The notes below the pieces were generated by a model. The model did no database searches. It worked only from the letters and a program-made list of their open reading frames with translations, and was not told where the DNA came from. A stretch of DNA of 31,108 nucleotides from Alkalihalobacillus alcalophilus ATCC 27647 = CGMCC 1.3604 (GTDB lineage Bacteria > Bacillota > Bacilli > Bacillales > Bacillaceae_D): NCBI RefSeq assembly GCF_000292245.2, contig NZ_ALPT02000049.1:1-31108 (forward strand), in the 5' to 3' direction. The translations under genes were made by a program, and so were the position numbers. Of the stretch, positions 1 to 7,537 are shown piece by piece (position 1 is the first letter of the stretch; every line of letters begins with the position of its first letter).

Positions 1-70
1 GTATAAGATTAAAAAAATTTAGTCAACCTATTTTTTAGCTAACAACAACTTTCTTCAATTCACTAGGTGT

Positions 71-86
71 GTACCTATAGGGGTAT
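71..86. promoter_or_regulatory. CstR/CsoR-type operator, leftmost copy
   Basis: The plus strand reads GTACCTATAGGGGTAT, an imperfect dyad matching the clearer operator at 1210-1225. It lies downstream of the cstR stop, so on the minus strand it would control a gene left of the window edge. I see no well-spaced -35/-10 pair around it. The assignment rests on similarity to the other sites and the adjacent cstR gene. Confidence 0.5.
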
Positions 87-132
87 ATTAACTTATTTTA
101 ATTCCCCCTGTCCACCTTTTTATATTATCTTT

Positions 133-393
133 TTACCTGCTTTTCACTAACAAATTAACAGCTTCTTGGATGAATTTTTCTGTATCTTCCCCTTTTTCGA
201 TCTGCTCTCTGACACAGTGCTCCAAATTGGTACTAACAACAACACCAATTGTCCGGTCTAGCGCATTTCTTGCTGCAGAAAGTTGAACAACGAGATCCTT
301 ACAATCCTTTCCTTCTTCCATCATTCTTAAAATAGCTTTCACTTGCCCCTCTATGCGTTTCACTCTATTTTTCATTTGATCAGTGTATTCCAT
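133..393 (-). CDS. cstR: CstR-type persulfide-sensing repressor (CsoR/DUF156 family)
   Basis: This 86-residue all-helical protein has the CsoR/DUF156 pattern from its start (MKNRVKRIEGQVKAI). Cysteines at positions 31 and 60 match the pair that forms di- to tetrasulfide crosslinks in Staphylococcus aureus CstR. The histidine that copper-binding CsoR proteins carry four residues before the second cysteine is Asn56 here, which argues against copper sensing. In the apo form such proteins repress sulfide/persulfide detoxification genes. The start has a strong site (ATAGGAGGG) and overlaps the end of the upstream rhodanese-like gene by 14 bp, so translation is probably coupled. It is the last gene of the DUF202-rhodanese-rhodanese-cstR unit, which has a matching operator at 1210-1225, so autoregulation is likely. 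The B. subtilis counterpart is YrkD. Confidence 0.88.
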   Translation of the reverse strand: MEYTDQMKNRVKRIEGQVKAILRMMEEGKDCKDLVVQLSAARNALDRTIGVVVSTNLEHCVREQIEKGEDTEKFIQEAVNLLVKSR

Positions 394-766
394 GAATTTC
401 CCTCCTATCTCTGCAAGTCTCTTGCTTACTATATTTATTATCCTCTATATAATATCCAGCTACTTTAACACCTTTACTTTTTAAAAAACGAGCGCTTATC
501 GTTACATCTAACATATCTGACCCAATAATACAAACAGGTTTCCCTTCAAGTTCACGTAAATTCCTTTTTATATAAGGCAAAGGAATATTATAAGAACCGT
601 TGATAGGCTTTTTATGAGCCTGAAGATAACCTCTTACATCGAGTAAAATCGTTTTTTCATCACTGAAATTGTCTATATCCATATGCGCTAATCCAAGCAC
701 TGGTATAAATCTTCTATATAAACTATTTGATCCTATTAATAATAGCACAATTATGAAGAAGGTCAT
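380..766 (-). CDS. Membrane-anchored rhodanese-like protein, catalytic cysteine missing
   Basis: This 128-residue protein begins with one hydrophobic segment (about residues 2-12) and continues as a rhodanese-like fold: ILLDVRGYLQAH matches the usual DVR strand and the INGSYNIPL stretch matches the usual GHI-x-GA-x-NIPL. In the active-site loop the family has C-R-x-G-x-R. Here the aligned segment is CIIGSDMLD, with glycine at the catalytic position and cysteine three residues earlier. It is probably not a normal sulfurtransferase and may bind persulfide or be degenerate. It sits between the active rhodanese (19 bp upstream) and cstR (overlapping), so it is co-transcribed with the sulfur sensor. 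Its own ribosome binding site is weak. The family call is good; the function is not known. Confidence 0.7.
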   Translation of the reverse strand: MTFFIIVLLLIGSNSLYRRFIPVLGLAHMDIDNFSDEKTILLDVRGYLQAHKKPINGSYNIPLPYIKRNLRELEGKPVCIIGSDMLDVTISARFLKSKGVKVAGYYIEDNKYSKQETCRDRREIHGIH

Positions 767-785
767 ATTGTTAACCTAAGAGTAA

Positions 786-1172
786 CTAATTTGTTACTTC
801 CCCTTCCCAAGCAAGCATTCCACCTTTTACATTAACTAAATTTTGATACCCAAAATCTTCAAGTTTATTTAAGGCTTGTAGGCTTCTATTCCCGCTTCTA
901 CATATAATCACAACTGTTTTATCAGCAGGAATTAAATGAAAATTGCTTTCTAATTCACTAAGAGGAACATTAGTCATTCCTTCTATATGGGCCTCTTGAA
1001 ATTCGTGAGGTTCTCGTACATCAACATAGAAAACGTCATCAGATGCATTCGTCATCATGTTGGCAAGTTGTTCTGTACTCACTTGTTCTACCCCTATTGT
1101 GGGAATTAACTTATAGCCAATAAAACCGATAATTAATACAAGCGGCAGAATATAGGAACTATATTTCTTCAT
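786..1172 (-). CDS. Membrane-anchored single-domain rhodanese
   Basis: This 128-residue sulfurtransferase has an N-terminal transmembrane anchor (about residues 7-23) and one rhodanese domain. The substrate loop is complete: Cys91 in CRSGNRS, after the YVDVREPHEF and HIEGMTNVPL motifs. Rhodaneses move sulfane sulfur through a cysteine persulfide. The anchor suggests activity at the membrane, probably on the outer face, though orientation is inferred. The start has a good site (AAAGGGGGTTAAGG). The promoter directly upstream contains a CstR-like operator, so expression should rise under persulfide stress. It heads the rhodanese, rhodanese-like, cstR unit. Confidence 0.85.
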   Translation of the reverse strand: MKKYSSYILPLVLIIGFIGYKLIPTIGVEQVSTEQLANMMTNASDDVFYVDVREPHEFQEAHIEGMTNVPLSELESNFHLIPADKTVVIICRSGNRSLQALNKLEDFGYQNLVNVKGGMLAWEGEVTN

Positions 1173-1206
1173 TACCTTAACCCCCTTTGCTCTTTATATT
1201 TTATAT

Positions 1207-1233
1207 ATTATACCCCTAAGGGTATAAAGTCAA
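1207..1233 (-). promoter_or_regulatory. Promoter with embedded CstR operator
   Basis: On the minus strand TTGACT (1233-1228) and TATAAT (1212-1207) flank the dyad ATACCCCTAAGGGTAT at 1210-1225 (plus-strand reading), so a bound repressor would cover the core promoter. The hexamer gap as read is 15 nt, short for sigma-A; shifting either hexamer by one or two bases gives 16-17. The site lies 35 bp upstream of the rhodanese start and matches known CstR/CsoR operators in form. Confidence 0.65.
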
Positions 1234-1592
1234 GGGGTGTTAACAAAAAAATAATAAATACCAAACAATACCAATATAGCGGTAATGATGAATGTCATAT
1301 AGAAGATAATTTTATAGGAAGAATGAAACGTTTGGCTATTTATAGCCTTTCGATTTCGGTAATAAACAAATGTAGCAAAGAAAATGGTTAATAGCCCCAA
1401 CAAAAGAGAAAATAAACTAATGAACATCGCAATTGTATTGTCTAAGAACTCATTCATTGGAGTATTAAAGTGTAGGGTCGTTGCTAAGAATCCCACTCCA
1501 ATAATAGCAATGGCTGTTCTAATCCAAGCTAAATACGTTCTTTCATTTGCTAAGTGTTGTTGAATATATTTAGATTCATCGGATTGATTCAT
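1230..1592 (-). CDS. DUF202 (YidH-family) small membrane protein
   Basis: This 120-residue protein has the DUF202 signature near its start (LANERTYLAWIRTAIAIIG) followed by three predicted membrane segments at about residues 24-42, 52-78 and 92-116. The biochemical role of the family is unknown. The start is fixed by a perfect AGGAGG eight bases upstream. Its 3' end overlaps the -35 region of the rhodanese/cstR promoter, so it may be read as the first gene of that unit or end there. Its place among persulfide genes suggests a membrane role in sulfur stress, but that is only context. Confidence 0.75.
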   Translation of the reverse strand: MNQSDESKYIQQHLANERTYLAWIRTAIAIIGVGFLATTLHFNTPMNEFLDNTIAMFISLFSLLLGLLTIFFATFVYYRNRKAINSQTFHSSYKIIFYMTFIITAILVLFGIYYFFVNTP

Positions 1593-1667
1593 TTGGATAG
1601 ACCTCCTAACTTGTAAAACAAGCTTCCTCCTACTCAGTTAGACTTTTCACAAGAGACTTTATATGCA

Positions 1668-2051
1668 TCAAATGCTTTTATCGATAGCAGAAATCAGTCT
1701 TTTCTCGATATCCGCAGCTATTCCATTTAAATCTTCATCATTTACATACTGTATTAATGAAGTAGGTTTTGGCATTCCAATTTTCGTTTTTCCATTATCG
1801 TTATATACTACTATCTTACAAGGTAGGAAGTACCCAACCATTTTGTTTCTATCTAATACTCGTTTCGCTTCGTGGGGGTTACATACTTCTAACACTTTAT
1901 ATGGATCGTTAAATTCCAATCCTTTTTCTTGTAACTTTGCTTGGATATCAAATTCCCACAAGACTCCAAATTGCTCTTCCATCAAATTGGTTTTTAACTT
2001 CTCAATTGTTTCTTCCATTCCACTTACTGTATCGACAGTATAATCAAACAT
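1668..2051 (-). CDS. DUF302 domain protein
   Basis: This 127-residue protein is almost entirely a DUF302 domain. It shows the typical order: FDYTVDTVSGMEETIEKLK at the start, a FGVLWEFDIQAKLQEKG core, LEVCNPHEAKRVL, and the late GYFLPCKIVVY strand. The start at 2051 is chosen because AAAGGAGAG lies just upstream; the frame is open for 38 more codons, but that stretch has no comparable site. DUF302 has no firmly established activity and is often found with sulfur or thiol oxidation genes. Two conserved-looking cysteines, in EVCNPHEA and FLPCKIVV, could matter. It is the last gene of the SulP, carbonic anhydrase, DUF302 unit, 114 bp after the anhydrase stop. Confidence 0.82.
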   Translation of the reverse strand: MFDYTVDTVSGMEETIEKLKTNLMEEQFGVLWEFDIQAKLQEKGLEFNDPYKVLEVCNPHEAKRVLDRNKMVGYFLPCKIVVYNDNGKTKIGMPKPTSLIQYVNDEDLNGIAADIEKRLISAIDKSI

Positions 2052-2165
2052 ATTTTTCTCTCCTTTATGAGTTATTGGTACTAGTAAAAACAACGTAATA
2101 CTTTTTGCAATGTTAACTTTAAAAAAGATAGACACCTTATTTAGAGAACAACCTTTAAGAACCAA

Positions 2166-2732
2166 TTAATTCTCAAGCGGAAACACCCTTTCCAATTCCC
2201 CTGATTCGACATGAAATAAACATCCTAAAACTTCTATATCAGTCCCGTATTCCTTATAAATAGGGTGCTCCATTAATCTTTCGACTTGTTTTAAAACATT
2301 TAGCTTCGTTAATTCATCCATTGAAACTGGTTCTATCGTCGTACTCTTATCAGGTAGACTAGCGCGAACTCTTGAAATCCAACCCTTGAGCTCCTGCTCA
2401 TCGTTCTCTAACCAAGCGGCTTTTACGCCTCCGCAGTCGGTATGACCTTTAATGACAATCTTTTTTACCTTTAAGTGTTTCAACGCATAATATAGACTAG
2501 CCGAAAAACTTTCATCTTCCGTTACCACTTGATTAGCAATATTTCGATGGACAAACATGTGTCCTAAAGGCATTTGCGTAATGACAGAAGGACTAACACG
2601 CGAATCACTGCAAGACAAGACAAAGAATTCTGGTGTTTGACCTTTTTTTAACTCATCAAAGAATGTTGGGTCTTGTTCTTTAATCCTTTGTATAAATTCT
2701 TCATTTTTCTTTCTTAATTCAAGTTCCTCCAT
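2166..2732 (-). CDS. Beta-class carbonic anhydrase
   Basis: The enzyme interconverts carbon dioxide and bicarbonate in the cytoplasm. All beta-class landmarks are present: Cys41-Ser-Asp43-Ser-Arg45 with the Asp/Arg dyad, then His97-Thr-Asp-Cys100-Gly-Gly supplying the other zinc ligands. At 188 residues it has normal length. I start it at 2732 because GAGGGAGAGGAG lies directly upstream; an in-frame start at 2780 would overlap the SulP gene and lacks a comparable site. It follows the SulP gene by 16 bp and is surely co-transcribed. A SulP transporter paired with a carbonic anhydrase usually suggests bicarbonate transport, which would be unusual inside a CstR-controlled sulfur cluster. Confidence 0.92.
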   Translation of the reverse strand: MEELELRKKNEEFIQRIKEQDPTFFDELKKGQTPEFFVLSCSDSRVSPSVITQMPLGHMFVHRNIANQVVTEDESFSASLYYALKHLKVKKIVIKGHTDCGGVKAAWLENDEQELKGWISRVRASLPDKSTTIEPVSMDELTKLNVLKQVERLMEHPIYKEYGTDIEVLGCLFHVESGELERVFPLEN

Positions 2733-2748
2733 CTTTACTCCTCTCCCT

Positions 2749-4413
2749 CTATTTGTTAATAGCTTTAAGCGCGTGCTCAACCGATAAATGCCTTAAATTT
2801 CCCCCATATTTTTTATCCCAGTTCGCTTTCTTCAGTAAATCCATCACAGGACCTTTAATTCCCGCAAAAAGAAATGCAATATCCCCTTTTCTACATGATT
2901 CCATTATTTCTTCTAATGAATGTATCGCTACAGCGTCTATGGAGTTCACACCTGAAAAATCTAAAATAATCCACTTCGTCTCAGGCTTTTCTCCTACACG
3001 CTCACATAGTTTATCTTCTAAAAAGGTCATATTCGCAAAGTATAATGAAGCATCGACACGGAAAATCATAACTTCTGGGTCTACTTTTGCTTCTGGGTAG
3101 CGTTTAATATTTCGGAACACCTTTTCTTCTTGTAAATACCCTAACTCTGCGACATGAGGATACGCACTCCGAACGATAAAAACAAGTAAGGAAAATACTA
3201 CTCCAATTAATATCCCTTGCTCAATTCCAATTGTTAGCGTAGCAATAAAAGTAATTACCCACGTCCAACCGTCCACACTTTTGATTTTAAACAAATGTTT
3301 TGCTTCTTTCACATCGATTAGGCTGTATACAGCAACCATAATGATCGCAGCTAACACTGCATTAGGAAGATAGTAAAAGAAACCAGTGAAAAATAATAAC
3401 GTTAGGATAATAAGAATAGCCGTAATTATTGTCGCAAGTGGTGTCTTTGCCCCAGATTGATAGTTCACAGCTGAACGGGAAAATCCTCCTGTTACAGGAT
3501 ATCCTGCAAAGAAAGAACCACCAATATTAGCAAGCCCTAACCCTACTAGCTCCTTATTTGGAACTACTTTATATTTTTCTTTAGCCGCTATTGCCTTTGC
3601 CATCGCAATCGATTCCATAAAACCGATAAAAGAGATGGCAAGTGCGATAGGAAGAAGTGCCATAACAGCATCTAGTGTAAATACAGGAAGCGATAATGAC
3701 GGCAGACCTTTTGGTACTTCACCAACAATTTTCACTCCAGCTTGTTGCAGCTGTAAGAAGTAGATTGTACTAATGCTTAGGACGACCACCACAAGCGGAC
3801 CTGGAATTTTAGGTACAAATTTTCTTAAACCAATCAATATGAGAATACTAACCAATCCAATGGTTAATGTTATTGGATTTATTTCAGAAACCCTGCTTAT
3901 CGACTCAAATAAAATCTTAAATACATCTTTATCTGCTTCTAGTTTTACTCCTAGTAAATGCTTCAACTGACTTAATCCAATAATGATTGCGGCTGCTGAA
4001 GTAAAACCACTAATTACAGCATGAGATAAGAAGTTTACTAAGAAACCAAGTCTAAGCACTCCCATTAGAAACTGAATCATACCTATCATAAGCATTAAAA
4101 GTAACACTAACGAGATATATTCATCTGTTCCAGGTTCAGCAATCGTAGATACCCCTGCTAGTACTAATAATGACACCATCGCAACGGGACCAACTGCTAA
4201 TTGTCTCGATGTTCCAAATAATGCATATATAAGAAGTGGAATAGTAGAAGCGTACAACCCAATAACCGGTGGTAATCCGGCTAACATTGCATATGCCATC
4301 CCTTGTGGAATAAGCATAATCGCAACGATTAACCCCGCTGACATATCTCCGCTTAAATCCGACCGTTTATAATTTGGCATCCATTCCAATGCCGGAATTA
4401 ATTTTTTAAACAT
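2749..4413 (-). CDS. SulP-family anion transporter with STAS domain
   Basis: This 554-residue protein is a complete SLC26/SulP permease. The family signature PQGMAYAMLAGLPPVIGLYAS is near residues 36-56, a long multi-helix core runs to about residue 415, and a C-terminal STAS domain follows (about 435-550, with IILDFSGVNSIDAVAIHSLEE). SulP proteins move sulfate, bicarbonate or related anions by proton or sodium coupling, and sequence alone does not fix the substrate. Two clues compete: the adjacent carbonic anhydrase favours bicarbonate, while the promoter with a CstR-like operator and surrounding sulfur genes favour sulfate or sulfite handling. The start has GAGAGGAAGG upstream. It is the first gene of the SulP, anhydrase, DUF302 unit. 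Confidence 0.9.
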   Translation of the reverse strand: MFKKLIPALEWMPNYKRSDLSGDMSAGLIVAIMLIPQGMAYAMLAGLPPVIGLYASTIPLLIYALFGTSRQLAVGPVAMVSLLVLAGVSTIAEPGTDEYISLVLLLMLMIGMIQFLMGVLRLGFLVNFLSHAVISGFTSAAAIIIGLSQLKHLLGVKLEADKDVFKILFESISRVSEINPITLTIGLVSILILIGLRKFVPKIPGPLVVVVLSISTIYFLQLQQAGVKIVGEVPKGLPSLSLPVFTLDAVMALLPIALAISFIGFMESIAMAKAIAAKEKYKVVPNKELVGLGLANIGGSFFAGYPVTGGFSRSAVNYQSGAKTPLATIITAILIILTLLFFTGFFYYLPNAVLAAIIMVAVYSLIDVKEAKHLFKIKSVDGWTWVITFIATLTIGIEQGILIGVVFSLLVFIVRSAYPHVAELGYLQEEKVFRNIKRYPEAKVDPEVMIFRVDASLYFANMTFLEDKLCERVGEKPETKWIILDFSGVNSIDAVAIHSLEEIMESCRKGDIAFLFAGIKGPVMDLLKKANWDKKYGGNLRHLSVEHALKAINK

Positions 4414-4450
4414 AAGGTTCCTTCCTCTCTTTTAATTTATTATTATACAT

Positions 4451-4493
4451 ATACCCCTACACCTATATTAGGTTTATTGAGCTAATTTGTCAA
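4451..4493 (-). promoter_or_regulatory. SulP operon promoter with CstR-like site
   Basis: On the minus strand TTGACA (4493-4488) and TAATAT (4470-4465) are separated by exactly 17 nt, a good sigma-A promoter. The -10 lies inside the dyad ACCTATATTAGGT (4461-4473). Directly downstream is ATACCCCTAC (4451-4460), identical to the left half of the operator at 1210-1225. The full 16-bp operator is not intact, so CstR control is likely but less certain than at 1210. Confidence 0.6.
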
Positions 4494-4581
4494 TCATTTA
4501 TATTTTATGTATAGATTAGACCTAAGAGGAGATACCTGTTAAAGACAACTAGAGGCATTTAACAATGTCCTTACTTTGTTT

Positions 4582-4617
4582 AAAATCCTACTATGAAGAG
4601 TAATCCTCATAGTAGGA
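4582..4617 (-). terminator. Rho-independent terminator of the yrk-like operon
   Basis: A perfect 11-bp stem (TCCTACTATGA at 4586-4596 with TCATAGTAGGA at 4607-4617) and a 10-nt loop are followed on the minus strand by TTTT. It lies just past the tusA stop and separates the persulfide operon from the SulP promoter. Confidence 0.8.
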
Positions 4618-4623
4618 CGAGGG

Positions 4624-4851
4624 TTAAGACTTTTTAATATAAAAAGTGAACACACCATTTTCTTCTTTATCACTTAATAAATCATGACCACCCGAACTTG
4701 CCCAAGCAACAAGGTCGTTTTTAGCTCCCTTATCGGTAGCCTGTATTTCCAACACTTCTCCAGACTGTAACTCATCCATTGCCTTTTTCGTCTTCACAAT
4801 CGGCATTGGGCATGCAAGACCTTTTGCATCTAAAACTTTCGTCACTTCCAT
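4624..4851 (-). CDS. yrkI: TusA-family sulfur carrier (YrkI-like)
   Basis: This 75-residue TusA/SirA-fold protein carries the carrier cysteine at position 14 in the LDAKGLACPMPIVKTKKAM motif, and the typical EIQATDKGAKNDLVAWASSGGH stretch after it. TusA proteins accept sulfane sulfur as a cysteine persulfide and hand it on. The start has TAAGGAGGA upstream. It lies 14 bp after the rhodanese-dioxygenase gene, the same order as B. subtilis yrkH-yrkI, so it probably exchanges sulfur with that enzyme and the DsrE-like protein. It is the last gene before a strong terminator. Confidence 0.9.
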   Translation of the reverse strand: MEVTKVLDAKGLACPMPIVKTKKAMDELQSGEVLEIQATDKGAKNDLVAWASSGGHDLLSDKEENGVFTFYIKKS

Positions 4852-4865
4852 CTTGTCATTCCTCC

Positions 4866-6002
4866 TTAACGTACTGCACAGCGATTTGGTCCAATTTCCA
4901 TTTCACGTTGTGCCTCCAAATCTGGATTAATCTTACCCATATTCGTCTCTCGAATTTCCTGGTAAGCGTTTGGTTGTGGCGGTAAATTTTCTGAAACGGT
5001 TTTTCTAAACTCATTTTCATCATGGATGTTCAACCCATGATTCTCTTTATACAACTTACCTAATTCGTGAGAGATACTTCCATCTTTGTTCATTTCATTA
5101 ATTCCCATGTAGTGGGCAGGTAGGACAATCAGATTATCAGCTAAGTGTTTGTAACGGTCATATAGGGTTTGTCTAAGGTCTGCCACCCAGTCTTCAGCTT
5201 TTCCAGCTAAATCAGGACGACCAATTGAATCGATAAATAAGATGTCACCAGTTAAAAGATATTGATCATCGACAATAAAGGACGTACTCCCTATCGTATG
5301 TCCAGGCGAATAAATAGCTTTGATTATCACTTTCCCAACCTTGATCTCATTTCCATCTTCGAGCTTCGTATATGAATACTTTACTTCTTCAGCATCCTTT
5401 GGTGGTAAATGATACTCAGCACCTACCTTTTCAGCTAAAGTTCGTCCACCGGAAATATGATCAGCATGAAGGTGCGTATCTAGTAGGTGAGTTAGCTTCA
5501 ATTTATGTTCACTAATAAATTGTTCATAAGGTTCAATCATACGTGCTGCATCAATGATAGCTGCTTCTCCATTTGATTCAACTAAATAGGATAAACACCC
5601 CTTACCAATTCGAACAAATTGATGAATAGTACCGCCACCTGTTAAATCCCCTATTTTAATGGGCTCTAAATGTTCACTCCAAGCTTTCATTCCGCCTTCA
5701 ATAGAATAAACATGATCATACCCAGCTTCTGCAATTTGTTCAGCGACAAATTCAGACGAACCTCCTTTTGCACAAATAACATAGATCGGCTGATCTTTAG
5801 GCAGTTGATCCATAATAGGATCAAGACTGTCAATTAAATCAAAGTAAGGCTTGTTAATAATATGGACGTTTTCCCCTTCAATTTTCCAATCGTCAAAATC
5901 ACCTGTGTTTCTTACGTCTAAAATAAAAATTTGATCGCCATTAAGAATCTTTTTTGTTAACTCTTTAACATTGATTCCTTTAATCGCCGTTGTTGTCGTC
6001 AT
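4866..6002 (-). CDS. yrkH: Rhodanese-persulfide dioxygenase fusion (YrkH/CstB-like)
   Basis: This 378-residue protein has an N-terminal rhodanese domain (about residues 10-115) with catalytic Cys77 in CAKGGS, followed by a metallo-beta-lactamase domain (about 120-350) with His177-x-His179-x-Asp181-His182 and a downstream SPGHTIGS motif. This MBL group includes persulfide dioxygenases, which oxidise glutathione- or low-molecular-weight-thiol persulfides to sulfite. With a rhodanese the product can become thiosulfate. Staphylococcal CstB has the same activities but with the dioxygenase first, so domain order here is that of B. subtilis YrkH. ATAGGAGGGG precedes the start. It lies 24 bp after the dsrE-like gene and 14 bp before tusA, inside the sulfur operon. 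Confidence 0.9.
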   Translation of the reverse strand: MTTTTAIKGINVKELTKKILNGDQIFILDVRNTGDFDDWKIEGENVHIINKPYFDLIDSLDPIMDQLPKDQPIYVICAKGGSSEFVAEQIAEAGYDHVYSIEGGMKAWSEHLEPIKIGDLTGGGTIHQFVRIGKGCLSYLVESNGEAAIIDAARMIEPYEQFISEHKLKLTHLLDTHLHADHISGGRTLAEKVGAEYHLPPKDAEEVKYSYTKLEDGNEIKVGKVIIKAIYSPGHTIGSTSFIVDDQYLLTGDILFIDSIGRPDLAGKAEDWVADLRQTLYDRYKHLADNLIVLPAHYMGINEMNKDGSISHELGKLYKENHGLNIHDENEFRKTVSENLPPQPNAYQEIRETNMGKINPDLEAQREMEIGPNRCAVR

Positions 6003-6026
6003 GGTTTCCCCTCCTATAGTTCTTTA

Positions 6027-6416
6027 TTAAAATGTCAGGGTCACGTCAGCGTCTTTTGCATACGTCAAAAATGTCACGGCACCACCAACATCAATTCCCT
6101 CAATAAAATGTTCCTTCTCTAAACTCATGACATCCATTGTCATTTGACAAGCAATCATTTTTACACCCATTTCTGTTGCCATCGAAACAAGTTCATCAAC
6201 TGGTGGGACATTGTTCTGTTTAAATCCTTCTTGGAAATGTTCTGCACCTGCAGGCATTGGAAGGTTTTTATATGCCTCTTTATGAATTAAGTTTAATCCT
6301 TCAAAAGTGAAAAATATTTCAACTTCAGCATCCGTAGCAGCGGCTGCTGTTGCGATATTAAAAACTTTGTAAGCATCAAACATTCCACCATTTGCAGCGA
6401 TAATTGCAATTTTCAA
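6027..6416 (-). CDS. yrkE: DsrE/DsrF-family sulfur-transfer protein (YrkE-like)
   Basis: This 129-residue protein has the DsrE/F-like fold: an N-terminal beta strand and glycine loop (KIAIIAANGGMFDAYKVFN), a central VEIFFTFEGLNL strand, and Cys90 in KMIACQMTMDVM, where family members carry the persulfide. It is a DsrE2-like peroxiredoxin-fold carrier rather than an enzyme with known substrates. AAAGGGGAGAG precedes the start. It is 18 bp downstream of the TusA-rhodanese fusion and 24 bp upstream of the dioxygenase fusion, matching the conserved TusA-DsrE-rhodanese sulfur relay. Confidence 0.88.
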   Translation of the reverse strand: MKIAIIAANGGMFDAYKVFNIATAAAATDAEVEIFFTFEGLNLIHKEAYKNLPMPAGAEHFQEGFKQNNVPPVDELVSMATEMGVKMIACQMTMDVMSLEKEHFIEGIDVGGAVTFLTYAKDADVTLTF

Positions 6417-6434
6417 TGATACTCTCCCCTTTTT

Positions 6435-7006
6435 TTAGTGAAGTTTATTTGTTGGACCCGTCCATTCTTTCATACCAGCTACCACATTTCTCACATGATT
6501 GAATCCTTTTTCAGCAAGCTTTTGTGCTGCGAAATCACTTCTGCTACCTGTGCGACACACGACATGAATCTCATCACTTTTATCTAATTCTTCAAAACGT
6601 TCTTCAAGCTCTCCTAACGGAATATGAACAGCACCCGGAATATGCCCAAAAGTGTATTCTGCAGATTCTCTAACATCTAAAATGGTGACTTTTTCATCAC
6701 CTTCGATTTTTTTAGAAAGTTCATCAAGCGTTACAACATGAGGATGTTTAGTTTCCATTTTCTCTTCTTCAGAGCTTGCTTTTCTAAGATAATGCTTTAG
6801 GGTATCTCCCTCTTCAAGTGTACCAAGGTATTGATTCCCCGTACTTGTTGCCCATGCTTTTATATCAGCGGTTGAACCTTTATCAGTCGCTTGTACTTCC
6901 ATGACTTGACCAGGTTCAAGCGTATTCATTTCCTTTTTGTTTTAACAATTGGCATTGGACATGCAAGGCCTTTTGCATCTAGCGTTTTATTTACTGTTAC
7001 TTCCAC
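6435..7006 (-). CDS. yrkF: TusA-rhodanese fusion (YrkF-like), split by a frameshift
   Basis: Read from a GTG at 7006 with a strong GGGAGGTG site, the gene encodes a TusA start including CPMPIVKTK, then stops after 26 residues at a TGA (6928-6926). A one-base gain in the AAAAA run (6934-6938) joins it to the frame from 6929, which holds the rest of TusA (EVQATDKGSTADIKAW) and a full rhodanese with VVCRTGSRS. The repaired protein would have 190 residues, close to B. subtilis YrkF (185). The stop and the internal ATG overlap as ATGA, so the 164-residue rhodanese part could still be made by re-initiation. It sits between a single rhodanese (22 bp upstream) and the dsrE-like gene. The function as a sulfur relay is inferred from the family. 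Confidence 0.85.
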
Positions 7007-7028
7007 TTTATTCACCTCCCTAACATGA

Positions 7029-7349
7029 TTATTTTCTATCTAAATCACCTTTCCAATCCAACATTCCACCTGCCATATTTTTCACCTTATATCCTTTGCT
7101 TTTCAGAAATTCAGCAGCTCTTCCACTTCTGGCACTGGAGCGGCAAACCAGGATATGTTCTTTGTTTTTGTCAATTTCACCAAGTCGATCCTCAAGCTCT
7201 CCAAGAGGGATATGGTGGATGCCAGGAATGGCTCCTTCTGCTACTTCTTCATGTTCACGAACGTCGATGATGCTATCCCGTTTGCCTTTATTTATTCGGT
7301 GTGAAACCTCGTTTGGTGTAATTTCTTCAATTAATGTTTTTGTTGACAT
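7029..7349 (-). CDS. Cytoplasmic single-domain rhodanese
   Basis: This 106-residue sulfurtransferase has one rhodanese domain with SIIDVREHEE, GIHHIPLGELEDRL and the active-site loop CRSSARS (Cys69). There is no signal or anchor. The start at 7349 is preferred because TTTAGGGGGG lies upstream; the frame extends another 18 codons without a comparable site. It is the first gene of the yrk-like operon that ends with tusA at 4624. I could not find a CstR-like operator in the 190 bp upstream, so its control differs or depends on a weaker site. Confidence 0.87.
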   Translation of the reverse strand: MSTKTLIEEITPNEVSHRINKGKRDSIIDVREHEEVAEGAIPGIHHIPLGELEDRLGEIDKNKEHILVCRSSARSGRAAEFLKSKGYKVKNMAGGMLDWKGDLDRK

Positions 7350-7537
7350 ATCGTATATTTCCCCCCCTAAAAGCAGATAAAAAAAAGAGTACACTGTTAT
7401 CATTTCAAAAAACTACATTTTTACTTATTCAAAATTCAAAGCACTTTGTTAAATTCAGTTAGCTTACCTAAAAATCATTCCACTTTTATTCTATTCGGTG
7501 AAAATTTTTGTCAATTAAATGAAAGAGGTGCACTTAC

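Noticed and set aside
7350..7537. CstR operator upstream of the yrk-like operon
   Set aside because: I searched for ATACCC/GGGTAT halves and found no convincing dyad.
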